From positions 148,457,794 through 148,521,793 of the forward strand of contig JBOZIK010000001.1 of assembly GCA_051453625.1 (NCBI GenBank): a DNA stretch of 64,000 nt, read 5' to 3'. The position numbers were made by a program, and so were the translations under genes. The notes below the pieces were generated by a model. That model saw nothing but the letters and a program-made list of their open reading frames with translations, was not told the origin of the DNA and did not search any database. The stretch is from Welwitschia mirabilis (Eukaryota; Gnetophyta; Gnetopsida; Welwitschiales). Position 1 is the stretch's first letter. The number at the start of each line of letters is the position of its first letter. Shown in pieces: positions 11,682 through 25,019 of this stretch.

Positions 11682-11693
11682 ACTCTGATATCA
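11682..11693 (-). promoter_or_regulatory. Primer binding site of copia remnant (tRNA-iMet)
   Basis: The minus strand reads tgatatcagagt, against TGGTATCAGAGC, matching at 10 of 12 positions with transition differences. It lies at the upstream end of the copia gag remnant, where the primer site is expected. Confidence 0.6.
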
Positions 11694-11702
11694 CTTGAGA
11701 AT

Positions 11703-12100
11703 TGTTGGGTTCAAACGAAAGGGTTGAATGAGTTTCATCAAATAAAATTTAAATTAATAATAAAATGAAAATACATAATGAAAATGCCTTATCATGATAA
11801 TATAGTTCACCAACCTGGGTATGTCCACATATAAAGGATAGCTTTCTCCTTCACATTTGGATATTCTTAACCTGTAGGAAAATAGCGGTTTTTTGGTGCA
11901 TCACTAATCTTATAAGAAGTGAGAGTCTTCTCTCAAGACCACACTCTCTTCCTTGTAAAGAAACAATGATTTTCTGACTTACCAATAACCTTGCATCAAA
12001 TAAGTACTAATAGGAACTATCTCAAATGCACACCCCTACAAGGGTTTCCTTACAAAGTATTTGATATTCAATAATAGATTTACAATAATATCCAATAATA
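11703..12100 (-). repeat. Presumed 5' LTR of copia remnant (outer end unresolved)
   Basis: The sequence starts tgttgggttc next to the primer site and includes an 'acatataaagga' stretch near 11830. No partner LTR was found, because the 3' half of the element is missing, so the outer boundary is arbitrary here. The LTR may be longer. Confidence 0.4.
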
Positions 12101-15100
12101 AGATAGTCCACAATGTTGAATCAAAAGTAGAAAATAACAAGAAGCCTAAATATATTACTTTAATGAAAATTTAAGCTTCTTGATGATTTTATTATTATCT
12201 TGAGTATGGATGAACATAGTTACAATAAAGATCTAATACAAATGATGAAAGAAATACAAGCTACTTACAGATTATGCATTTCATTTTTTATGAGAAGCTT
12301 CTTTCACTCATGCATTTTTCATTTTATGTTTGGGTCAATTAATGAAGTATCAAAAATTTTATAAATGATTTATGATGTTAATAATTTATATAGTTGAGGA
12401 AGATTTAGTCATTTTAGTTTAAAAGATAGTTGTTTAACTTTGTAACCATTATGTAACAAATAGGGGATATCTAGGCATCTGGCTTATAGCTTTGATTTTT
12501 ATCAACATGAACTTTGGTCTAAGATGACTTCACTTTTGTGGACATTTACTAAAAGTTAAATGTCTTCATCTTATACATATCTTTACTCAACTCACTGATA
12601 TTTTGATGAATTTTTCTATGTATTATTATTAAACCTTCATAATCATGAATCTATATATGATGTACAAGTTCATAGCTCATTTCAAATGTAAGATATTAGT
12701 CAAAAATTAAATTAACTCTATTGCCTATTTTAGATTAGTATAAATATCTTCAAACATGTAAACAACTTTATCTACATTAGTTTCAATATTTAACTTAGTT
12801 ATCTTGAATAAGGTAGTTACCTTTTAGCCTATGACTTAAACTCTAGTACATACAAGATGTTTTCAATTTCCTAGACATCTTTAGTCAAGATGTCTTTAAT
12901 TTTTCAAACATCTTTAAAGTATTGATTTTGTATATTATCAACTGATCCTTTTCATGAGATGTTTTTTCCCCTAAATTCCTTATTATTTGACACTTATCAA
13001 GGTTTGATGTTATTTGTATTAACTTGTTTATACAATAACATAAAATATTTGACAAGTAAAAACATCAAAACTAGATTTTCTAATAGTTACCATATCACAT
13101 TACTAATGGATTTTCTAGAGAACCTTATCCTAGTATGATTTAGGTAGTAGATCATGGTATAAAATGCATAACAATTCATTTTTATTTTTACTTTATTGAT
13201 TAATCATTAAAATGATGAAGTGATAAGATAGATGACTAAGATCAAACATTCACTTTCACATACTTAATACCTAAATAAAATAATCATAGATATTAAAACT
13301 CATACACATGAAAATGTCTTATGAATAAATGAATCTAATATGATTACTTTTAATAACAAAAGGAAATAGAGTATTAATTATAGTCCACATATGAAATTTA
13401 AAGATGAATCAATTAAAAGATCATTAAGCAATATCATAACATAAACTAAGAAATAAAAGGTAAGAAATAATCTAGACAATGCAAAAAGGAGGATATTCTT
13501 TTTTATCAAGAGGATATCCCAATTTAAGTGCTTCTATCATGTTTTGATATAAGTAGAATCTTTATAAGATATATATATTTAAGCATTTATCCATTAAATT
13601 TCTAAAATTATTTAGTTTATAGATTAAAGATCTTAATGAATCTATTAAAATTTAATTTTTCCACTAGAAATGAAGCTATTCATTTAGAGGTCCATTTATT
13701 ATCTAATCGATGTACTTAAGTACCATATATTCTATCTTATCTTACCTTAATTCAGCACTATTTTTTTGTTTTTTTCTTTATTCTTCCTTCATTCTTTAAT
13801 ATTATTATCTATTAGATACAATGAAATCTAGGATCAAATTTTACTTTTTTTTTAATTAGCATTTTCATATTTTAAGGAAAAAATCATATTATTATTATAT
13901 ATTTATCTATAAATAATTTCTAGTTTATTTTGGTTTACAAATAATAGTGATGTTACAAGTTTGCATCCTATATTTCTTACTAGTTAGTCATAATATAGAA
14001 ATATCATTATAATACTTAACCAATATGATAGAGATTACAACTTCTATTAATAACATTTCATCTCAATATCTATCTATCCTCTAGATGTTAGTTAGTTCTA
14101 ATTTAGGTTCTAATCTATACAAATATGGATGGTATCACTTCTATAGGCTTATACTTCACCTCAATATACCCCCCATATAGGTGACAGGTAATATGTGAGA
14201 TGGATGCATGCTTACAAATTACCTCCCTTTCCTTAAAACATCTCCAAATGGTGTAACATGATCCATTAATACTAAGGGCTTGAGATATTAAGTTAGATTA
14301 AGTTCATACATGGGTAGAGCAAGAAAGTGATGATCAAATGCACTTCTAAAAGAGTATTATAAAACATTTCAATAAACTTACCTTGGTAATGAAATCCAAG
14401 TATGGGAATGACCATTGTTAAAATTATCTTGATTTAATCCTATTCAATGAATACATCATACAAATGCGTGCATATAATTCTAACTAATAGAAATATTTAA
14501 TAGATTATTTTCCTAATTATGATAATTCTAGTAATCATTATGTTTATTTCATAGAAACAATCATAAAAGAGAAAACAATCATCTTAGAACATCTCTATAT
14601 TCAAGGTTATAGTAATGACAATCTAAATAAAGAAAATATTCCTTTCTTTTTGTTATTTAACAATATTTACAAAATTCAAAATGTATCAAATTATATCTTC
14701 AATAATATACTTAAAGAAATTAATCCATACTTAGAACTATGCCAACTGTAAAAGCATTCTTCAATGCTCATATGACAATCTCAATAGATTGATGTAATGA
14801 AGATAAATGAAAAAATATATAGCTCAAGAATGTTTATTAAGACATAATACTTTATCCAAGATTCATATGCCTATATCATAAGTCAAGAAAATAAGTGATA
14901 AATGAAGGGCTATTTATGTTACTTAAGCTACTAAGATAAAAGCTCTTACGAGCATGCACATTCAAAATTAGATAGAGGAAAAATGTAAAAGAGGTATTTC
15001 TCTTAATAAAATATTATTTATAAGTAATGTTACTTAATACTACTAATAGAAAATTATCGTATATATTTAAATTAGCTATATAATTTTATTTAATAAATTT

Positions 15101-17379
15101 TTTATAATGTAAAATATTAATTCTAATATTTTTGGGCTCTAAGAAGACATCATAATCAAAAATTAATAATTAATTAACTATGAAGTAAAAAATAAGTTAA
15201 AATAGTTTTTCATAAACTAGACTCATATAAAATCCTTAGAAACTAATTTAAACTATCTTAATATTGCAAAAATATTTTTTTTAAGATCATTATTTAAGGT
15301 TAAAAACTATCAAATTTTCTGGAATTACAATTTTGTTACACTAAACTTTAATGATCATAATAGTCAAAATAGTTTGGGTTTTTAAATGATTCAACATGTT
15401 TGGAAAGCTTATTAAATTACTTACAAATAGGATGCTTAAGTTTTCAGATATCTTAACTATTAGTTATAGAAACAAAATTTAATTTTTACTATTTTTTGTA
15501 TTTATTTCTTAATGAATTTTAACAAATAAATTTCATAAAAATTATTATATAATAGAAAAATTATTATATAATAGAAAAATTATTATTTTTAAATTTTCAT
15601 AATCATAACACATTCCTTAACCTTCATAAACAATGTCACTAATTTATACTACTAATTAATAAGATATGATACTTTTAACCTTTGCCTCTATTCTGGAAAT
15701 TTAAATTTCAATAAAGGAAATATAATACATATTCAACAACTAATTACATGGTAATTTGAATTAGTAAAATAATGAATACACTAGAAACATTAATTATTTA
15801 TACTATATCTTACTAAGTAGTGCTAATTCAAATCAATTTATAAAGGAAAATTAAACCAATTCACAAAAGCATTTACAATGAACGTTAGGATTACCATAAA
15901 GGGTTTCTAGCCTAAAAGAGATTTTTGAGGATTAGACTTTATCCCTACTCGAGTATGTAGTGAATCCTTGAAGTTGTCACTTAGACATAATAATATATTA
16001 ATAACCTCAACCACTAAGCATAAGAAACCCTCATATCTCTCCAGATGTTGGTGAGAGCTAATGGAAGAGAATGACATATTTTTCTGATACATCATAAATA
16101 GTGGTCTAATGGAATGTTACATCATTACACTAAAATATTAAAAGAGATCATATGAATAACATGAATAAAGAGCTTACTTAGAAATACTAGTAAGTCCTTA
16201 ATAGTTGAATATTGATGAATATCTAAACTTAAGAGTCCTTAGCTCCAGGCTTTTAAGATCCAAGCTCTATAAGCAAGAGAATGAAAGAAAAAGAAAAAAT
16301 ACACTTACATGAAAAAATAAAAAGTATCTTCTTTATTTTTTTAATAGAGGAAAAGGTATCTAGATATAGATAAACAAACGGCACATAACATAATATTATA
16401 ATATCACAATACTTATCATTAATCAATGGGATGGGTAATAAGTGACATTAGAGTATAAAAAGTGAAATCATACTTATGACTCATACATCTAACTAAGATG
16501 AGTAATTTTCTTGGTTTAATTAGCAAGGTTAATTACATGCATTATTTCCTTATTCTAAATTCTTCTTAATCCTTTATAGGCTTATAAGTAATTTTAATTC
16601 ATCCAACACATGCATTAAAAGAACAAATACACAAATCTCAAATTTCGCATGTTACATAATGAGATAAAATATTCAATTATAATTAATAAAATGATAAATA
16701 TTCTATAAATTAAGTATCCATACACATTTAAAGAATACAAAATTTATGGTAGAGTAAATCTACTCATTTATTATTCTAGGTTTTAGGTATGAATACATGT
16801 ACTTGTTTACATTCTTGTTTATTTTAGTGCATAAAATCTATTAATTACATAACATAAGGAATAAAATGTATATTCATAATATAGTACAACTATCAAATTT
16901 ACTAAACATTTTAAATGAGTAAATGAGATGTAAAATATATTATTATGTCCTCTTAAAATTTTAAATTTATTAGTTTTATAATGTGATTTTAATTTCTTGC
17001 ATAGTGGGCTTATCTAATTTTTAATGTTTTGATAATTTTTTTCATCAAATCCTTCTAACAGAATCATTATCATTTCCACAGTGAGTTTTGCAAATTACAA
17101 ACTAAGGTTAATTTAAAATATCATCTTATTTTGATAAGGCCTTTAGAAAAAAGTAATTCATCATCTGATTAAAAGCTTAATATACTTAATATCCAAGTAC
17201 TTAAGATTAAAAATATGGAATATGACATTATACAATAATATGAATTGATTGAATTCAAAGGATTTATGAATAAGCATTTTATCATGTTAAAGTTTAGTTT
17301 GAGTCTTATAGATGCATTAATGATGGATAGTACTAGTTATTTTCTTATTTAAATATTAAAATTATATAATTATATACTA
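12101..17379. other. 5.3 kb unresolved AT-rich stretch; 3' part of element EA
   Basis: No coding region is supported. By position the right part should hold the post-pol region of the minus-strand element EA. A candidate polypurine tract followed by a possible LTR edge is at 14167-14180 (minus strand, tatggggggta), similar to the tract beside the EB LTR. No sequence left of it could be paired with the EA 5' LTR, so the EA 3' end is uncertain. The minus-strand frame at 15907-16095 has no recognised motif. Confidence 0.3.
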
Positions 17380-18210
17380 AAACTTCTAATTATAACTTAA
17401 AAAATTAATTTATGATTATTATAACAGAAGTTATAGCAAACATCAATTAGAAGAATACAAGTTTAGTCATATACAAGTTCATATGGTGAAAAACCAAGTG
17501 GATTATGCCAAGCAATATGATAAGTGTAAAGCATATCATTAAGTTTAACAAACCAAAATTTCTTAGTTTTAAAAATGAGATTTTAAAAAATTTATTAATC
17601 TCCCTATTAACATTTTTAGCTTAATTATTTATTTAATGATGATAAGCATTTCCAATTTTACATTAAATTTGTTTAAAAAGAAGATATTTATGAAAGGGGT
17701 GGAGAATCTATAATAGATATTAGACCTGAGGAAAGAACATAAATTTTAAACATTTATATGTATCAAAATTACTTTAATCCATTTAATGATATAGTCAACT
17801 ACTATTAAGATATAAGTTTTGTTATAATAAGATGGTTTAAGTGGGGCTGTGAAGTCTATATCCCTAATAATCAAAGGGCTTACATTTAAAGATAAGTTGA
17901 TAATGAATATCTTAGGTTTTTCTTAGTATTCAAAAAACATTGACATGCATTACATCTTCCAAGATAGGAAAAAGAATATTAAAAAAACATATGCTAATAG
18001 AATCGAGGATATATAATCTTAATGGTAGTAAATAACCATCACATATATCATCATGGTAAAGAGAAATATCATTTTTTTCATTATATCATAAAATCACACA
18101 TGATTTGATCTTTACATCTATGATGGAGGTATAGCTAAATCTATTCATAATATTCTATTCTATAGAGGAAAAATTTCCTTTCATTAGAAGTCAAATGTTA
18201 AGGAGTTTTC
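17380..18210 (-). pseudogene. Athila-like integrase remnant (element EA)
   Basis: The minus strand at 17430-17570 corresponds closely to the EB integrase block at 44310-44430 (the stretch after the catalytic core). 17620-17930 corresponds to the EB core region 44500-44820. Integrase inserts the element cDNA into the chromosome. This copy is full of stops and frameshifts. It sits downstream of EA RNase H and RT on the same strand, in the Ty3/gypsy gene order. Confidence 0.65.
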
Positions 18211-18379
18211 AAGACAATGAGATAATTCATGATATTAGCATATCATGAAGTGGAATGTTGAGAAAACATTGAGTAATGGATTTGATAAAAAAAATAATTT
18301 CTCATTACAAAAATAGTCATCTATCAGTAAGTTAGGGAATACATAAAGAATTTTTAATTATAAGGTATACTTAAAAGAG

Positions 18380-18750
18380 GATTAGTAACACAATTATGCT
18401 TACCTCATTTACCAATGATGGTAAGTTTAAATTCTCATATTTAAAGTATCATCTAATTAATGTTATACTAAGATATTTTTGAGTTATGAGATAGTGAATA
18501 TGAGTATGATTGTTCTAGATATTAGTATGAAAATCAAGGAGATAGTATCAAAGTTTAAAAAGATAAAATAGAATAGCAAGAATCTTGTTTTTAGTAGTGG
18601 TGTAATTAAGTTAAGTACCTAAAAGAGGCTTACTAAGATAAAATATAACCGAAGATTATTTCTCATGCTTCTATCCTAAGATACCTCCTACAGTAATATT
18701 TCTAGCATTCGACATAGGTTCAAAGTTCTTGTTTTATCCATATCCTCTTA
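18380..18750 (-). pseudogene. Athila-like RNase H remnant (EA)
   Basis: Reading leftward on the minus strand: 'GAILGQKHEK' about 18690-18660, 'LNYTTTKNKILAILFYL' about 18620-18560, then 'YYLLDFHTNI' and 'HIHYLITQKY' about 18550-18480. These are the ordered blocks of the Ty3/gypsy RNase H. The acidic residue of the 'TT-E-KE' block has become Lys and the 'TDH' Asp has become Asn (NNH), both G-to-A type changes. The domain would have degraded the RNA strand during cDNA synthesis. Confidence 0.7.
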
Positions 18751-18859
18751 TAATAAGTTTAGAAGTGGTTTTTAACTTAATATTTTCAATCAAAACTTGA
18801 AAACTTTTACTTCAAATGAATTTAGCAACTTTTTATAGAAAATCATAAAGAGGTTTGCA

Positions 18860-19626
18860 AATCTTAGCATAATATTAATAACTCATCATAGAAATGATCA
18901 TGGATACGGAAAGATCTAACTTGTTTGACATTGATTTTAGGAGGAATATTTCCAATGATTTCTATTTTAGTAGGATTCATTTTAATATTTTCATAAGAAA
19001 TATTATGACTTATGATAATTCCATTACTTACACTCAGATTTAGACCTTTTTTCATGAAATGATAAAGAAATTTTTTTAACATTTTAAGGTTTATTTAAAG
19101 ATAGAAAAAATCATCTATAAATATTTTACTAAACTCCTTAATAATATCAAAAATTATTTCCATCATGGCTCATTGAAAAGTCCAAAATTCATTACATAAA
19201 TCAAATAGAATTCTTTAAAAGATAAATGTATCAAAAGGATAGGTAAATGTTTTCTTAGAATTATTATCATTAATTATGCATACTTAATTATATCCACTAT
19301 ATTCATTAGGAAAATAATTATACGTATGGACTTGGACTCTATCATGAACTTAATCTAGAAATGGCAAAGGATAATTATCATTTTTGTGTCTTTTTTAGTT
19401 TATGAAAATTAATCAACACTTATCCCTTTTCATTCTTTTTATGTACTAGAATAATAGGGCTAACTCATTCATTCTTCATGATGGCATAAATGATATCAAC
19501 ATTTATAAATTTAATTATCTTTTCTTTAATTACTTTATTAATGGATAGATTAAAAACTTCTTAAGGTTTCCTAATGGATTTAACATTTCCTTCTAAATAA
19601 ATTTTATATTAAAATATGAAAGATGA
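18860..19626 (-). pseudogene. Athila-like reverse transcriptase remnant (EA), catalytic FIDD kept
   Basis: On the minus strand this begins a few codons upstream of the conserved 'NAK...' RT entry motif. It then shows 'VDIIYAIMKNEWVSPI', a broken '..PLPF' palm entry, 'EYSGYN', 'FTYPFDTFIF', and the active-site block read as FIDD near 19125-19108 (family FMDD). After the active site, the frame 19082-18864 is open and contains 'NVKQVRSFRIHDHFYDELL', the RT connection. The domain is cut at 19626 by the 5' LTR of E1. Its upstream linker and protease are found again at 29289 and beyond. Confidence 0.8.
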
Positions 19627-21179
19627 TGTTATAAGTCTAATTGGTGATATTTAGCATTATGTTTAAAGTAGGTTTCATGCATATTTAATAGGTTTCCAAG
19701 CCAAATAAGAAGAATCTAAAGCTTAATCAAGATGATCACATAGAACATCAAGATATAATGAATTGTTTTAGACATATTTCACAATCCCTAATTTTTCTAG
19801 AGCATTATAAATCTAGTGTAGAATGATGAATTATGATTAGGAGAATAAAGGATGAAGAAAAGACTATTATCCACCTCATTGTCCAGATGACAACTAAGCA
19901 TATGACAAATAGAATTAATAAATAGGGAAACTAGGTTTCTATTAACATTCATTCATTCTATCATTTCAATAATAGTCCTTAGAATAATAGTTATTAAAGT
20001 AACCAAATCACATTTAAAAGATGATCCTAAAATTTGATAGAGTATACCATAAAATTTAGTACCTTTGGAAGAGATAACAATGTATTAATTAAGTTAGAAA
20101 CCATGATCAAGATTAGGCAAATAATATACTTGCAAAATATGAAGAAATATTAGTTTTAGCAGTTAAAGATTCACATGCCAAGAGGATAGCAAATTATGAA
20201 ATAGGAAAGTAGCAAAGATTAGAGATTACTTATCATCCACTTGCTCATCTACATGATACATAGGATAACTAGTGCGATCATAAGAAAGAGAACTCATAGA
20301 TTACCAGCTAATAGTTATCCACCTAGTGATTTTAATGATACCTAGAATAATATCAAAAGTATGAAACTCAACCATCACCAAGAAGACACATGAAGGACAA
20401 CAAGCCATTACTGAAATAGAACAACTATTATTTACCATCTCATCCAAATGATACAATCAGATTCTATCCATAATGGATATAAAACAAACTTCATCAGTTA
20501 TGAAATAAATGTTATTATTACCTCTAATCTATTCTAATTCTTTGATTACCCTAATTATCATCTCAAATTCATAAATACTCCACTAATTTTTATCATTTGA
20601 TATTTTTAGTACATCGATTAGTCTTGTAATGATTTGGAAATTGATTAAGCAATGAATACATCCTGGTTATAGAGAAGGATATTTCTTTATGTTGGGTTAT
20701 GTTTCCTCTATTAAGAAGTTATTACTTTGTAAAAGGATTTAAACATTTTAATTAATAAAGTTATTGAATAAATTGTTCTTATAAAACTACTTTCTAATCT
20801 TCCTTATATTTTATGTTACTTACATTTATGTGATAGTTATTTGTAATTGATATATATTATAAGGGATAACTTGGATGATAATAAGTTGATGCACTTGGTT
20901 ATGATTCACATGTTGGTTACATACATCATTAAATATTGCATTCATTACATCATTTCATTTTAATTGTAAAGTTGGATTACAAAATCAATTCAGGTCTATA
21001 CTTAATGATTGAAGCAATGTTCTAACTTTCTATTTATAAATCTTCTCTAAAGTAGAAATTTAGGCTAAATTTCATATTCTAGTGGGTTTTATATGAGTTT
21101 GTTAAGAATCGTAGGTATTAAAGCTAAAGGATTCATTAAAAGAAAATACAAGATTAATTACATGATTCACACTCCAACA
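19627..21179 (+). repeat. 5' LTR of Athila-like element E1
   Basis: It begins tgttataagtc and ends ccaaca beside a tRNA-Asp-like site. It aligns along its length with 27830-29288. It contains copies of the recurrent nested inverted repeat at about 19872-19905, 20232-20272 and 20428-20450. Length is about 1.55 kb. Clear target-site duplications were not found (gatga on the left, agaga on the right). Confidence 0.85.
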
Positions 21180-21182
21180 AAT

Positions 21183-21200
21183 TATTGTAGTTATTAGGAA
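21183..21200 (+). promoter_or_regulatory. Primer binding site of E1 (tRNA-Asp type, decayed)
   Basis: tattgtagttattaggaa matches the tRNA-Asp complement at 8 of 18 positions. Eight differences are transitions and two are transversions. The three-base spacing from the LTR end agrees with the sibling elements. Confidence 0.55.
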
Positions 21201-21820
21201 GGAGTTCAATCAAGTTTAAAAGATTGATTTTCCCATTCAAGTAAACAATTAATTTCTAGATGTTTACTTGTGTAGTATATATATACAATTTTTTCTTTTT
21301 CTTATCTTATTTTATACTTTTACTTTCTTAGTTTGTATTGCTTTTATAATTTTTGTTAGTTTTTCTTTTAAAGAATACCATCATTTTTAATAAACTTGAT
21401 TTGCACTTTGTGTTACATTCACTACTATTGTAGCATCCTTATTAAACTTCATGTAATATGGAAGGGTATGTGTAAATAAGTTTATTTTAATATTTTTTAA
21501 AGATGCAAGGAAATGGTCACATAGAGAATACATCAATGTAAGAAGCAAATGTTATTTAAACAATTAATTAAGGGTTAATGAACTTTAATTTAAGAACTCA
21601 AGATTGAAAAAGTTCCATTTTAATCTAGATTAGATGAAAATTATTATTCTTCTTTTTACATTTCTAAAAGAAATTAATTAAATTGTCTTTCTCTTTAAAT
21701 CCTATTTTTCAAACTTTTTCCCCATTCTAAACCTCCATGAATATCCACCTCTACTTCTACTTCTACTTCTACCTTGAGCCTCAAGGAAATAATAGCTCAA
21801 AGAAAACAAAAGATCTAAAA
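21201..21820 (+). other. E1 leader
   Basis: Untranslated leader between the primer site and gag. It is AT-rich, with a run of 'ctacttcta' repeats near 21752-21775. No gene is visible. Confidence 0.5.
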
Positions 21821-22650
21821 CCCCTTTAACCTACTTAATGAAGATGATGTGGAACTTAAAAACTTGTAAACCTATCCTATCTTCTTATGAAAATATGAAA
21901 AAAAATTTCAATAGTTTGGTAAAATATAATACCTCATTCTTACTTCAAGAAATGGGAAACAAAAGGTAATTAGTACGACTTACATGATTATTTTTCTTTT
22001 CATCATTAGAGGAAAGGATAAAAATTAGTTAAGAACTAGTTCACATAAAATCCTTAAGACTTGAAGCCAAGTTCAATATGCCTTCATAAAACAATTCATA
22101 AGTGATACAACCATGAGGAAAATAAAAAAACAAATCACCAACTTTGCACAACAACTTTATGAGGATTATACAACAACTTATGAAAGATTTTAAGTTATAA
22201 GATTTTTAAGAGTATAATTTTTTAATTACTTCTATAGTTTATTGAATAGCCAAATCAAACAACTAGTAGATTTTTCTTGGGGGGCCACGGCAACTTAACT
22301 TTGGAGGATGATTGAAAACTTTTGAAAGGATTTGTAGAAATTAGTCAAACATGGCCTAAACCAACCATTAAAAAATAGAATTGTAGGATAAATGTTAAAA
22401 GATATAAAGAAAATACAACATGAAAAGAAACTTAGTCCTAAAAACTTAATTGAAGATCTTAGTAACACATTATAAACTTACACCAAGGCCTTGGATGATG
22501 CTAAAATAGTAAATCAATAACCTCAACCATTAGTACCTTACTCTCCCTAATCCTACTTATGATGATTATCTTAAGATAATTATGCAAGATGTGAGCATAA
22601 AACTACCTTTCTAGAGAATATTACATGATTATCCTAGATATGATAAAATA
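21821..22650 (+). pseudogene. Athila-like gag remnant (E1)
   Basis: Decayed Gag of E1. 'DVELKNL' then '(stop)TYPIF' near 21849-21885 matches the gag entry region that is clearer in EH ('KLRKLNAYPIF'). A 'LLDFSWGGHG'-like block near 22260-22295 corresponds to the 'LIDFYYGGNF' block of EB gag. 22040-22200 matches the capsid-core nucleotides of EH at 52260-52440. There are many in-frame stops. A zinc knuckle is barely traceable near 22560-22620, with cysteines changed to tyrosine. Confidence 0.65.
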
Positions 22651-22779
22651 AGAAAGAAATTAGAAAAGAGTAAATAGAAAAAAATCATACCAAGTAGGGT
22701 GTTCATTACACAATCCATTTCTAACTTAATAGCATAAAAATGTCTAAAATCTAGAGATCTAGGGCTACCATAGTTAATA

Positions 22780-23110
22780 TTATCTTATAAAGAAGAGAAA
22801 AAAGTAAGAAATCACTCATATACATAGGATTTAATGTTAACATTATGTCATTTCACATCAATAAAATGGTTTGATTATAAAATAGAATTAAATCAACAAA
22901 ATTATATTGAAACTAGCTAATGTAACTCTTAGGAAACCAATTAAAATCATTAAGGATCTAGTCATACAAATTAAAATTAACTTCTACCCTATAGATGTAG
23001 TTATTATTAATGTAGAATGCAATAGAGGATATTCCTTACTCTTAGAAAGAGCATTTTGTGCAATAGACCATTACCTTATTGATTCATGAATAAGCATGAT
23101 GGAATTCCAT
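22780..23110 (+). pseudogene. Athila-like protease remnant (E1)
   Basis: Aspartic protease that would process Gag-Pol. The catalytic block is read at 22821 as 'YIGFNVNIM', where the EH copy has 'DIGASFNII'; the catalytic Asp is therefore Tyr and the enzyme is dead. After a short break the C-terminal half is open (22907-23089), with 'IKIIKDLVIQIKINFYP', 'DVVIINVE' and 'LERAFCAIDHYLID', corresponding to the 'LGRSF' flap-end block of the siblings. Confidence 0.75.
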
Positions 23111-23640
23111 GTAGGAAATAAGAAATTCATTATTATAGTCTTTGATGGGGTTGAAAAATATAAGGGAGAAGATTTTAATCTTGTTCAAAAAAATTAGACC
23201 CTCAATTATTATTTAACATCATCCTTTAGAAGATAGGATTCTCAATTTACACAACCCTAGTTTATTCAATGATCTTAAAGAATGTAAAAATACCTTAAAA
23301 AGCCTTAATTTCTCTAATTCTTATAATTTCAATAACGACCTCTTGAATAACAACCTGAATGAGGAAAGAAATAAAAACTTTGAATCTCTCATTAATCATG
23401 ATGTTCAACATGCTAAAACCATAGAAAACCCTCTATATTAAGATAGGATTTTAACAATAATAAGGGATAATTATAATTTAGAACTTAAAGAACTACTAAA
23501 TGGATTGAAATACATCTTTTTAAATAATGACCTTCATAACCTTAATCATTAATGCATGTATTCATCCTTCTTAATAATATTTATTAATTTAACTTCTTAA
23601 ATATAAAAAACCATGCTTTTTTTGGACTCATAAAGATATT
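23111..23640 (+). pseudogene. E1 protease-RT linker
   Basis: Linker with a legible 'NLELKELLNGLKYIFLNND' block at 23482-23540, the same place and pattern as 'ELKPLVNRLKYIFLF' in EH after 62763. The start is rich in Asn and charged residues. This block lets the nested arrangement in EH be proved. Confidence 0.6.
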
Positions 23641-24480
23641 TTAGTCATGCCTTCTTTTATTATTTAGAAAGAAATTTATTTGGAAGATAATGCTAAGTCC
23701 ATTAGATAACCACAAAGGAAACTTAGCCTTGTTTTTAAGAAAGTAGTAAAGGAATATATCATCAAACTTGTAGATCTATAAATCATGTATACCATTTCTA
23801 ATACTAAATGTATTATCCCTATTACTTTATTACCAAAAAAAAGATAGGATGTAATAAGTTTGTATTAAGTTTAAAAGGATTAATGATGTTGCTAAAAAAA
23901 TACTATTCTTCCTTACCATTTCTAGATAAAATTCTTGATAGGATTCAAGCTCATGTATACTATTACTTTCTTGATGAATTTAGTTATTAGAATAAAGTAT
24001 GCATAGCCAATGAAGATCAAGCCAAGATGAATTTCACCTCTCCTTTTAGTACCTTTACCTTTAGATGAATGCCTTTTAGTTTATATAATGCACTTGAGAT
24101 CTTTCAAATAACTATTATAGGTATATTTTAGATATGATTGAGGAATTAATAGAAATAAGAATTCATATATGAAATATCTATTTTTAGGGATTCTTTTGAG
24201 AAAACTTGAAAATATTAGAAAAATTCCTTAACTAATGCATAGAAACTAGCCTTCATTTGAGTTGAAAAAAGAGTTACTTCTTGATGAGGGATGGAAGAGT
24301 TTTAGGCCATCATATTTCTAGCAATGACATTTAAAATAACCCTACTAAAATAGACATCATTAAAAAAAACCCTCCTCCAACCAATGTAAAATAAGTCAAA
24401 TATTTTTTTGATCATGCTGATTTTTGTTAAATATTCATTAAGGACTATGGTAAAATTTATAAACTTCTTCATTCTCTCTT
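23641..24480 (+). pseudogene. Athila-like reverse transcriptase remnant (E1), active site lost
   Basis: Ordered RT blocks: 'LEDNAKSIR' at about 23680, 'FKKVVKEYIIKLVDL', 'YTISNTKCIIPIT', 'SLPFLDKILDRIQAHVYYY' at about 23910-23965, 'CIANEDQAKMNFTSPFSTF' at about 24001-24060, and 'MPFSLYNA'. The FMDD active site is read near 24161-24180 as IYE, so the catalytic Asp pair is gone. Then 'VLGHHIS' and 'PPPTNVK' mark the connection region. Stops fall at Trp, Gln and Arg codons. RT copied element RNA into DNA. Confidence 0.8.
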
Positions 24481-24499
24481 AGAAAAATATGTTAAATCT

Positions 24500-24995
24500 A
24501 ATTGAAATGATTCTTGTTGACATGCCTTTGAAAGTATTAAAGATAAGATTACTTCAACACCTATTATAGGAGGACATGATTGGAATAAAGATTTTAAACT
24601 TATGTATGATGTAAGAAATATTTCTGTAGGGGGTGTATTAGGATAAAAACATGAGAAAGGTTGCAATAGTATTTACTATATTAGTAAAACCCTTTTAGAA
24701 TTTCAACGTAATTACACCACTACTAAAAAAGAAATTCTTTCCATCATCTATTATCTTGATAAATTTTAGCACTATCTTCTCCATTTCCATACTAATGTCT
24801 ATACTGATCATGTTGTCATTTGATATCTCATGACTAATAATTATTATAATGCAATCCTTATTAGATGGATATTATTAATTCAAGAATTTAATCCAAGTAA
24901 CATTGATAAAAAAGAAAAACATAATTTTATTATTGATCATTTGTCTAGAATTCTTCATAAACAAAACCCATTACAGTTGTCTACATTCCTATCTA
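24500..24995 (+). pseudogene. Athila-like RNase H remnant (E1)
   Basis: Near-complete RNase H blocks: 'KLMYDVRNISVGGVLG' about 24597-24645, 'YYISKTLLEFQRNYTTTKK' about 24678-24735, 'TNVYTDHVVI' about 24792-24822, 'ILIRWILLIQEFNPS' about 24855-24900, and 'FIIDHLSRI' about 24930. The Glu of 'T-E-KE' is Lys. Stops lie at the Gln after 'VLG' and at an Arg after 'VVI', as expected of C-to-T decay. No frameshift is needed across most of the domain. Confidence 0.85.
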
Positions 24996-25019
24996 AAATA
25001 ATTTTCTAGATGAAAAATT

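Noticed and set aside
13280-14166. 3' LTR of EA
   Set aside because: A G-rich tract at 14167-14180 suggests an LTR edge, but no convincing alignment with the EA 5' LTR at 32648-33531 was found by eye.
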